From FEN-1219 sp035548835 (lineage in GTDB: Bacteria > Pseudomonadota > Gammaproteobacteria > Steroidobacterales > Rariloculaceae), in assembly GCA_035548835.1 (NCBI GenBank), contig DASZSB010000075.1, positions 1-23,049 of the forward strand: 23,049 bases of DNA. Reading direction: 5' to 3'. The notes under the pieces were generated by a model. It ran no database searches and was not told the origin of the DNA. It was given only the letters and a program-made list of their open reading frames with translations. This document shows positions 7,941 to 15,650 of this stretch, one piece after another (the stretch's first letter is position 1; each line of letters opens with the position of its first letter). The position numbers and the translations under genes are program-made.

Positions 7941-9931
7941 AGCACGAGCCCCAGCAGCACGATCAGCGTGACGAAGCTGTAGAGCAGATACGTCGCAATG
8001 CTGCCCTGCTGCAACCAGGCGACCGACTGCGCCATGCGCTGCACGCCGCGCGCGAGTGGCACGTAGGCATAGTTCCAGATCCTGTCACCGATCGTCACGC
8101 GATAGCGCGGCGCCGCATCGAACGGCGTCGGCAGCTCGCGGCTCATCGCGAAGAACGGCTGGAAGATGTGGCGGATCGGCTGGCCGAATCCCTCCGCCGT
8201 GTCCTGCATGCGCGCGTCGAGCCGCGCGAAGCCGCAGTCCCACGGCGCGCCGGTGCGCGCACGCCGGTGGTAGAAGCGGCTCACGGCGAGGATCGTCAGG
8301 GCGACGACGGCGCTGATGACGGCCAGGAACACGCCCGGAGCGTAGGCGGCCGCCCGGCCGGCGACCGGCACGACGCGCCACCAGTCGTCGCCGAGCGTAC
8401 GCGCCGTGATGAGCCCGAACTGCTGCGGCACGAACTCGAGCACGTGGATGACGTGCGCCGGCAGCAGGCCGAGCAGCACGCAGCCCGCCGCGAGCCAGGC
8501 GAGCCCGATGCGCTCGAGCCAGCCGGCCTCGTGGGCCCGCGCGAGGGAAGGCTCGCGGGGCTGACCGAGGAAGATCACGCCGAAGAACTTCACCATGACG
8601 TAGGCCGCAAGGGCCGCGGCCAACGCCACGAGGCCGGTGCAGAGCGGCAACAGCATGTTGAGGAACGGCTGCGGCACCTGATACGACGACAGGAACGCCT
8701 GCAGCAACAGCCATTCGGAGACGAACCCGTTCAGCGGCGGCAGCCCGGCGATCGCCAGCGCGCCGACCAGCACGAGCCAGGCGACCCATGGCATTCGATG
8801 GATCAGCCCGCCGAGCTTGCCGAGGTTGCGCTCGCCCGTGGCGTGCAGCACGGAGCCGGTGCCTGTGAACAGCAGACTCTTCATGAACGCGTGATTCACG
8901 GCGTGGTACAGCACGGCCACGAGCGCGAGCGAGGCCAGCGCGTGCATGCCCGTACCCTGGAACACGATCGCGAGCCCCACGCCCGTGAACAGAATGCCCA
9001 TGTTCTCGATGGACGAGAACGCCAGCAGCCGTTTCATGTCGGTCTGCGCGGCGGCGAACACGACGCCGTACACCGCCGTGAAGAGACCCACCGCGAGCGG
9101 CACGAGCCCCCACGACCACAGCGGCTGGCCGAGCAGATCGAACGTCACGCGCAACGTGCCGTAGAGAGCGGTCTTCAGCATCACGCCGCTCAGGAGCGCG
9201 GACACCGGCGAGGGGGCTGCGGGGTGCGCTTCCGGCAGCCACACGTGCAGCGGCACCAGTCCCGCCTTGGCCCCGAACCCGAACAGGGACAGCAGGAAGG
9301 CCACCGTGGCCCACGCCGGTGTCAGCTTCGCCGCCCGCATCGCGTCGAACGTGAACTGCCAGCTGCCGCCCTGCAGCACGCCGAAGGAGAGCAGGATGCC
9401 GATCGCGCCGAGATGGGCGATCAGCAGATACAGGAACCCGGCGCGGCGAATCTCGGGCAGCCGGTGCTGCGTCGTGACCAGGAAGTACGACGACAGCGCC
9501 ATCGTCTCCCACGCGACCATGAACGCGTACGCATCGTCCGCGAGCAGCACGCCCGCCATGCTGGCGAGGAACACGTGGTACTGCAGGCAGAGCAGGCCCG
9601 GGGCCGTGCCGGCGCCGGTGCGGAAGTAGCCGGCGCCGAACACCGAGATGCCCGCGGACGCAGCGCCGAGCAGGAACAGGAACACGTCGGAGAGCGGGTC
9701 GCGGCGAAGGTGGAACGGCAGGTCGGGCAGGCCGATCGGCAGCACAAGCGCATCCGGCGGTTGCGTGATGCTCGTGAGCGCGACGACCGCGAGCGCGACG
9801 CCGACGAGCGCGCCCAGAGGAAACAGCACGCGCCCGACCACGAACACGCTGCCGGGCCGTACGAGGCCGGCCACCCCGATGAGGCTCCAGGCGCCGAGCA
9901 GCGCTAGGTAGAGCGTGACAGAGTCGGGCAT
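7937..9931 (-). CDS. hyfB: Ehr complex antiporter-like membrane subunit HyfB (NuoL/MrpA-like), first gene of operon
   Basis: 664 residues, the expected size (E. coli HyfB is about 672), with many hydrophobic helices. Ion-translocation residues are conserved: Glu142 in MVAWETMALSSYF, Lys222 in GFGAKAGLVPLHVWLPEAH and Lys253 in LLSGVMLKTALYG. The C-terminal part, after a hydrophilic stretch around 565-600, contains the WDCGF segment and the long amphipathic/transmembrane extension typical of HyfB. The start is ATG 9929-9931 with no strong Shine-Dalgarno. The promoter must lie in the 131-bp divergent region shared with the RHH gene, which carries a perfect AT-rich palindrome. Together with HyfF it gives the complex two antiporter-like subunits; no HyfD is encoded. 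Confidence 0.93.
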   Translation of the reverse strand: MPDSVTLYLALLGAWSLIGVAGLVRPGSVFVVGRVLFPLGALVGVALAVVALTSITQPPDALVLPIGLPDLPFHLRRDPLSDVFLFLLGAASAGISVFGAGYFRTGAGTAPGLLCLQYHVFLASMAGVLLADDAYAFMVAWETMALSSYFLVTTQHRLPEIRRAGFLYLLIAHLGAIGILLSFGVLQGGSWQFTFDAMRAAKLTPAWATVAFLLSLFGFGAKAGLVPLHVWLPEAHPAAPSPVSALLSGVMLKTALYGTLRVTFDLLGQPLWSWGLVPLAVGLFTAVYGVVFAAAQTDMKRLLAFSSIENMGILFTGVGLAIVFQGTGMHALASLALVAVLYHAVNHAFMKSLLFTGTGSVLHATGERNLGKLGGLIHRMPWVAWLVLVGALAIAGLPPLNGFVSEWLLLQAFLSSYQVPQPFLNMLLPLCTGLVALAAALAAYVMVKFFGVIFLGQPREPSLARAHEAGWLERIGLAWLAAGCVLLGLLPAHVIHVLEFVPQQFGLITARTLGDDWWRVVPVAGRAAAYAPGVFLAVISAVVALTILAVSRFYHRRARTGAPWDCGFARLDARMQDTAEGFGQPIRHIFQPFFAMSRELPTPFDAAPRYRVTIGDRIWNYAYVPLARGVQRMAQSVAWLQQGSIATYLLYSFVTLIVLLGLVL

Positions 9932-9993
9932 GGGCGGGTCACGGCGTTCCGAGGGCTGAAGGAGGGCGGTCCGGGATACGGCAACACATCGCG

Positions 9994-10022
9994 TTGTACT
10001 TCGATGATAATAGCATTATCAT
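9994..10022 (+). promoter_or_regulatory. Candidate sigma70 promoter for the RHH gene and pckG
   Basis: A -35-like TTGTAC (9994-9999) is spaced 17 nt from a -10-like TATCAT (10017-10022), five of six matches to TATAAT. The -10 lies in the right arm of the palindrome at 10003-10023, so a repressor bound there would block it. The -35 match is only three of six, so confidence is modest. Confidence 0.35.
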
Positions 10023-10023
10023 C
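10003..10023. promoter_or_regulatory. Perfect AT-rich palindrome, probable operator in divergent control region
   Basis: Arms GATGATAAT and ATTATCATC are perfect 9-bp inverted repeats separated by AGC. The site is conspicuously AT-rich in GC-rich surroundings and sits between the divergent hyf operon and the RHH/pckG pair, overlapping a candidate -10. It resembles the classical Fur inverted repeat (TGATAAT, one base, ATTATCA) but with three spacer bases, so a Fur-family protein or the adjacent ribbon-helix-helix protein are both possible binders. Confidence 0.6.
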
Positions 10024-10062
10024 TCGTGCCAATCAGTCCGGTATGCCTGCCAGGGGGCGACA

Positions 10063-10275
10063 TTGCCGTTGGAACAACGTACGGCACGACTCACGATCCT
10101 GATCGATCCGCGCAAGAAGGCCGTGTTCGAGCGCCTGTGCGCCGAGGAAGACGCGACACCGTCTCAGGTCGTGCGCCGGTTGCTGCGCGCCTACATCGAG
10201 GAGCGCACCGGCGAGCCCTGGAAGCCCGACGCCGACGAGCCGCGGCCGCTGCGCGCCGCGCGCAAGAACAAGTGA
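10063..10275 (+). CDS. Small ribbon-helix-helix (CopG-type) DNA-binding protein
   Basis: About 70 residues. The core TARLTILIDPRKKAVFERLC, followed by a turn and the helix ATPSQVVRRLLRAYIEERTG, fits the beta-strand, helix, helix pattern of ribbon-helix-helix repressors; a basic tail (RAARKNK) follows. The reading frame is open back to a TTG at 9994, but that would run through the promoter/palindrome. I prefer TTG at 10063, because CAGGGGG (10051-10057) lies five bases before it; TTG at 10069 is the alternative. RHH proteins bind DNA as dimers, often to inverted repeats in their own promoter, so autoregulation through the palindrome is a reasonable inference. No toxin gene is adjacent; the next gene is pckG 69 bp downstream on the same strand. 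Confidence 0.7.
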   Translation: MPLEQRTARLTILIDPRKKAVFERLCAEEDATPSQVVRRLLRAYIEERTGEPWKPDADEPRPLRAARKNK

Positions 10276-10281
10276 AGCCAC

Positions 10282-10312
10282 CCCGCCGCGTTCGGCGGGC
10301 GTGAGCCCGCCG
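10282..10312 (+). promoter_or_regulatory. Two mutually exclusive GC hairpins between the RHH gene and pckG
   Basis: Hairpin A pairs CCCGCCG (10282-10288) with CGGCGGG (10293-10299) over a CGTT loop. Hairpin B pairs CGGCGGGC (10293-10300) with GCCCGCCG (10305-10312) over a GTGA (GNRA) loop. Both use the same middle strand, so only one can form. No T-run follows either. They could be a processing or stability element, or an attenuator-like switch, upstream of pckG. Confidence 0.5.
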
Positions 10313-10344
10313 CCGCGCGGAACCAGAACGAGAGGACACTTCCG

Positions 10345-12198
<1,854 letters not shown>

Positions 12199-12201
12199 CA
12201 T

Positions 12202-13059
12202 TCAGGCCCGGCCCGGCAGCGTGAACATCACGTTGACCTGGCCGGTGCCCGAGCTCGGGAAGTAGTCGCACAGCGGCTGGCCTCGCCCCGCGTACTTCTC
12301 CCAGCCCAGCGCGCCGAACAGCATGGCCGTGTCGTGCATGCCGCCTTCGCCGGTGCAGTGGCGCGCGTACTCCGGCAGGATCTCGAGGAACTCTGCGATA
12401 CGGCCCTGAGTCCAGAGCTCGAGCACGAGCCGGTCCACGAGCTCGTTGAACTTGCTGCTGATCCTGAACACGTTGGCCTCCGACAGCCGGTTCGGCCACA
12501 GCTGATGCGACAACGAGCCGCTCGCGAGCAGCGCGACCCTGGCGTCGCTGGCCGCGATGGCTTCCGCCAGAGCGGCGCCGAACACGCGCGACTCATCGAG
12601 CTCGGCCTTCATGCACCACGCCGCGATCGACACCACTTTCAGGGCGCCGTCGGCGTTCTGGTAGCGCAGTGGCACCAGCGTGCCGTATTCGAGCGTCAGC
12701 GACGGGGTGTGATGCGCGCGCGTGCGCACGCCGCGTGCGGTCGCGCGCTCCGCGATCGCGCTGCCGAGCTCCACGTTGCCGCGATACTCGTAGTCGAGGT
12801 CCTGGATGAACTGCGGGAACTCGTGGCTCGTGAAGCTGCCCTTGAACACCGGGCTCGCGCTCACGTGGTACCCCGAATTCACGAGCCAATGCGTATCGAG
12901 CACCACGATCGTGTCGGCGCCGGCCGCGCGAATCAGCTCGCCCATGCGGCGATGGCTCGCGATTGCGGGCTCGCGGGAGCCCTTGAGCGGCCCCTCCTGC
13001 TCCGAGAGGTACATCGTCGGAACGTGCGTGACTTTGGCTGCAAAGACGATCTCGCCCAT
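12202..13059 (-). CDS. hpaD: Class III extradiol dioxygenase, homoprotocatechuate 2,3-dioxygenase-like (HpaD/HpcB)
   Basis: 285 residues; the E. coli enzyme HpcB/HpaD is 283. Many blocks match it: THVPTMYLSE (11-20), DTHWLVNSGYH (55-65), PSLTLEYGTLVPLRYQN (119-135), LASGSLSH (178-185), GEGGMHDTAMLFGALGWEKY (237-256) and FPSSGTGQVN (267-276). His12, His57 and Glu238 are placed as the 2-His-1-Glu iron ligands of the LigB superfamily. The expected reaction is ring-opening of 3,4-dihydroxyphenylacetate to 5-carboxymethyl-2-hydroxymuconate semialdehyde. None of the usual hpa neighbours (hpaE, F, G, H, I or hpaBC) is present, so another catechol could be the substrate. Start ATG 13057-13059; the stop faces that of pckG. 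Confidence 0.85.
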   Translation of the reverse strand: MGEIVFAAKVTHVPTMYLSEQEGPLKGSREPAIASHRRMGELIRAAGADTIVVLDTHWLVNSGYHVSASPVFKGSFTSHEFPQFIQDLDYEYRGNVELGSAIAERATARGVRTRAHHTPSLTLEYGTLVPLRYQNADGALKVVSIAAWCMKAELDESRVFGAALAEAIAASDARVALLASGSLSHQLWPNRLSEANVFRISSKFNELVDRLVLELWTQGRIAEFLEILPEYARHCTGEGGMHDTAMLFGALGWEKYAGRGQPLCDYFPSSGTGQVNVMFTLPGRA

Positions 13060-13142
13060 GGCGCGCTCGGGTGACTGCGACGGCCCTGTCTAGCACCCGC
13101 GCGTCGCCGGCGAGAAGCTCGGACTTGTGCGTATGCCGGCCG

Positions 13143-14042
13143 TCAGCCGGCGAAAAACGCCAGCATGTCGTCGAGCAGCAGGTCCGGAGCCTCCTCGGCG
13201 ATGTAGTGCCCCGTGGGCATGGGTCGGCCGGTGACGTGGCCCGCGCATTTCCGTTGCCAGTCCGCGAGCGGCGTGAACAGCCGGTGCACGACCCCGCGCT
13301 CGCCCCAGAGCACCCGCACGGGGCACTCGATGCGCTTCGCACCGTCGGCGCGGTCGTGGTCGAGATCGATCGTGGCCGCGGCGCGGTAGTCCTCGCACAT
13401 CGCATGGATGGCGGCCGGCGTGAAGCAGCGCTCGTACTCGGCCAGCGCGCGGGGATCGAAGATGGCCGTGCCGCCCGGGCCCCAGCCGCCGAGCTTGGCG
13501 CGCAGGTAGAACGCGGGGTCCGCGCCGATCAGTCGCTCGGGCAGCGGTGCGGGCTGGATCAGGAAGAACCAGTGGTAGTAGGCGCGGGCGAACTCCATGG
13601 ACGTGCGCTCGTACATCGTGAGCGTGGGCGAGATGTCGAGCAGCATCGCGGCGCGCACCGCCCGCGGGTGGTCGAGGGCGAGCCGATGCGTCACGCGCGC
13701 GCCGCGGTCGTGGCCGCAGACGTAGAACTCGGCGAAACCCAATCCCTGCATCAGTTCCACCACGTCGCGGGCCAGCGTGCGTTTGCTGTAGGCCGAGTGG
13801 TCGGCCGGGCCCTCGGGCTTGTCGGAGTCGCCGTAGCCGCGCAGGTCCGGCAGCACGAGCGCGAAGCGTTCGCGCAGACGCGGCGCCACGCGGTGCCACA
13901 TCGCGTGAGTCTGTGGAAAACCGTGCAGCAGCACGAGCGCAGGGCGTGCATCTGCGGGCACGACGTCGTGGCGCACGTTCAGGGAAATTCCGTTCGCCGT
14001 GCGGCGTTCGAGCTTGAAGTCCGTGGCGTAGAGATCGGTCAT
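13143..14042 (-). CDS. Alpha/beta hydrolase, fluoroacetate/haloacetate dehalogenase-like
   Basis: 299 residues, a complete alpha/beta hydrolase. The nucleophile is Asp112 in GHDRGAR (110-116) instead of Ser, as in dehalogenases and epoxide hydrolases. Compared from memory with the Rhodopseudomonas palustris fluoroacetate dehalogenase, the carboxylate-binding Arg113 and Arg116, the acid in LLDIS (Asp136), the halide-pocket His157 and Trp158 in YYHWFFLIQPAPLPE, Tyr203 and the catalytic His279 (TGHYIAEEAPD) all have counterparts. HGFPQTHAMWHRVAP (40-54) is the oxyanion-hole region. Hydrolysis of a haloacetate or similar small halo-acid is the best guess, but many close homologues are uncharacterised. 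It is cytoplasmic (no signal peptide). It lies 83 bp upstream of the dioxygenase gene on the same strand and is divergent from the HD-GYP gene. Confidence 0.83.
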   Translation of the reverse strand: MTDLYATDFKLERRTANGISLNVRHDVVPADARPALVLLHGFPQTHAMWHRVAPRLRERFALVLPDLRGYGDSDKPEGPADHSAYSKRTLARDVVELMQGLGFAEFYVCGHDRGARVTHRLALDHPRAVRAAMLLDISPTLTMYERTSMEFARAYYHWFFLIQPAPLPERLIGADPAFYLRAKLGGWGPGGTAIFDPRALAEYERCFTPAAIHAMCEDYRAAATIDLDHDRADGAKRIECPVRVLWGERGVVHRLFTPLADWQRKCAGHVTGRPMPTGHYIAEEAPDLLLDDMLAFFAG

Positions 14043-14237
14043 CGCAGATGGGCCGAAGGATGCGGCAGCGCGGCCGGGTTCCGCCCAGCATCCGCACGCG
14101 GCGCCGCGGAATCAAGGGACGCGGACGCGGACATAACCACGCCCGGACCGTGAACGCGGTCGCACTTCCGGCGCCGGCGTTCAAGGTCGGCCTGCCGCGG
14201 CCGATCACGGATAGGTTGATTGGCTAAGTACTTTCTG
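14043..14237. other. Divergent intergenic region between hydrolase and HD-GYP genes
   Basis: The 195 bp hold the start regions of two divergent genes. I see no convincing -35/-10 pair, no ribosomal site of note and no small ORF with a recognisable product; a short direct repeat GCGGAC-GCGGAC lies near 14127-14138. Nothing more can be supported by eye. Confidence 0.4.
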
Positions 14238-15476
14238 ATGTCTCGAGGAACCGCGAAGACCCGCTCCGGGCCCGACCCCCGTGCCGCCGACGTTGCCAGG
14301 TCGCGCGGCACCGTGCTGTTCGTCGAGCCCGAGAAGGACCTGCGCGCCCGCCTGGAGAACGCGGCCACGGATGCCGGCTACCTGGCGCTGACGGCACCGA
14401 GCGGCGAGGCCGCGGCCCGCGTGCTCACGGAGCACGAGGTGGACCTCGTGCTGTCCGACGTGGCGATCGAGGCCACGGCCGACGTCGAGGTCGTATACCT
14501 GCCGAAGTCCTGGCAGAACGAGGGCGAGCTCGAGACGCTGCTCGCGCAGGCCATGAAGATGTGCGTGCTGCGCCGCGAGCGGGACCGGCTGCTCGCACTG
14601 ACCCAGGCGCAGAACGCCGAGCTCTCGGCGCTGAACGTTTCGCTCGAGAAGAAGGTCGCGGAGCGCACGGCCGAGCTCGGAAAGACCGCGGAGCTTCTGG
14701 CGCAGGCCGGCCGCGAGATCGAGGCCGCGTTCGACGCCACCGTGCAGGTGTTCGCGAGCCTGATCCAGGCGGGGACGCGCGACACGGTCAGCGTGCGCAG
14801 GATCGCGGAGCTCGCGCAGGCGACGGCCAAAGCGCTGGGTTTGTCGGAGCCGCAGCAGCGACACGTACATCTCGCAGGGCTGCTGTGCGACCTCGGCAAG
14901 CTCACGCTGCCGGAACCGCTGGTCCGCACGCCCGTCGTCGCCATGACGGGCGAGCAGGCGGAGCAGTTCAAACGCCACACCGTGCATGCCGAAACCATTC
15001 TCCTGCCGCTGAAGCCGCTGGCGCCCGTCGCGGCGATTCTGCGCTCGCATAACGAGCGACTCGACGGTCAGGGCTACCCCGACGGCCTCTCGGGGGATGC
15101 GATCCCGATCGAGTCGAAAGTACTGCACGTCGTGAAAGACTACGACGCGCTCCTGCGCCGGCTGATCCTGCCCGAAGCCCTGACGCCGGCCGAGGCCATG
15201 CAGTATCTGCGCGACCACATCGGCACCTGGTACGACGGCAGGGTCGTGGCCGCGTTCCTGAACGTGCTCGCGACGGCCGGCGCGCAGGACAACCCGCGCG
15301 AGCTGCGGATGTCGGTCGAAGGGCTCAAGCCCGGCATGCGCGTCACGCGCGACCTCGTGAGCCGGCACGGCGTGCTGATCGTGGCGCGGGGGCACATTCT
15401 CGACGAGCCCTCGATCGCCGCGTTGCGGCGCATCGCCGCCGGCGGCGCCGAATTCCTGCTGTACGTCCAGCGCTGA
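14238..15476 (+). CDS. RpfG-like regulator with truncated receiver and degenerate HD-GYP domain
   Basis: 412 residues from ATG 14238; TTG 14220, six codons earlier and preceded by AGG, is an alternative start. Residues 25-105 are a receiver-like domain: TVLFVEPEKD is the acidic strand, LVLSD ends in the possible phosphoacceptor Asp74, and VVYLPKSW is the strand with the conserved Lys. The roughly 35-40 residues normally between Asp and that strand are missing. Residues ~110-160 form a coiled coil (RRERDRLLALTQAQNAELSALN and on). Residues ~165-350 are HD-GYP: LLCDLGK replaces LxHDIGK (His to Cys217), SHNERLDGQGYP replaces HHERxDGxGYP (second His to Asn272), and the first metal-ligand His appears to be Ser185. 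H247, H271 and GYP (279-281) remain. HD-GYP proteins hydrolyse cyclic di-GMP; this one has probably lost metal-dependent catalysis and may act as a c-di-GMP- or protein-binding regulator. A conserved tail (LRMSVEGLKPGMRVTRDL) follows. Confidence 0.87.
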   Translation: MSRGTAKTRSGPDPRAADVARSRGTVLFVEPEKDLRARLENAATDAGYLALTAPSGEAAARVLTEHEVDLVLSDVAIEATADVEVVYLPKSWQNEGELETLLAQAMKMCVLRRERDRLLALTQAQNAELSALNVSLEKKVAERTAELGKTAELLAQAGREIEAAFDATVQVFASLIQAGTRDTVSVRRIAELAQATAKALGLSEPQQRHVHLAGLLCDLGKLTLPEPLVRTPVVAMTGEQAEQFKRHTVHAETILLPLKPLAPVAAILRSHNERLDGQGYPDGLSGDAIPIESKVLHVVKDYDALLRRLILPEALTPAEAMQYLRDHIGTWYDGRVVAAFLNVLATAGAQDNPRELRMSVEGLKPGMRVTRDLVSRHGVLIVARGHILDEPSIAALRRIAAGGAEFLLYVQR

Positions 15477-15508
15477 GCCCTGCGAGCCGCCGCTCCGGGC
15501 AGCAGGGC
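15477..15508 (+). terminator. Possible weak terminator hairpin after the HD-GYP gene
   Basis: GCCCTGC (15477-15483), immediately after the TGA stop, pairs perfectly with GCAGGGC (15502-15508) across an 18-nt loop. No T-run follows, so it may equally be a chance GC hairpin or a 3' stability element. Confidence 0.3.
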
Positions 15509-15527
15509 GCACCCGATTCGCCCGCCG

Positions 15528-15558
15528 TGAATCCAAATTCCTGGCCGCGACGAATTAA
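15528..15558 (+). promoter_or_regulatory. Candidate ECF-type promoter of the lipid operon
   Basis: TGAATCC (15528-15534) followed after 16 nt by CGAATTAA (15551-15558) resembles the layout of ECF sigma promoters (a -35 with a TGA/AAC-like core, a short -10 beginning CG). It lies about 93 bp before the first gene of the lipid operon, in one of the few AT-rich patches of this gap. The assignment is by eye; the sigma factor encoded downstream has no known motif to compare with here. Confidence 0.28.
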
Positions 15559-15585
15559 CCGCCGACGAAATCCGGTGGAGAGATC

Positions 15586-15638
15586 GCGGTGCGGTGCGGT
15601 GAGCGGGTGGTGCGGCGGGCGGTGCGGCGGGCGGTGCG
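15586..15638 (+). repeat. GC-rich tandem repeats in the leader of the lipid operon
   Basis: Three copies of GCGGT (15586-15600) are followed by two and a half copies of the 12-mer GGTGCGGCGGGC (15609-15638). They end 12 bases before the start codon of the first lipid gene. Such repeats are prone to slippage, so leader length may vary between strains. Confidence 0.8.
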
Positions 15639-15650
15639 CGGGGCGCGGGC

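Noticed and set aside
8168..9907. 579-codon plus-strand open frame opposite hyfB
   Set aside because: Extremely rich in Arg, Gln, Glu and His with no domain; it mirrors hydrophobic codons of the membrane protein on the other strand.
10003..10023. Calling the palindrome a Fur box outright
   Set aside because: The half-sites resemble Fur sites, but the spacer is three bases rather than one, and the neighbouring RHH protein is an equally good candidate.
9994..10062. Start of the ribbon-helix-helix protein at TTG 9994
   Set aside because: It would translate through the palindrome and candidate promoter, has no family similarity in the added residues, and a better placed ribosome site precedes TTG 10063.
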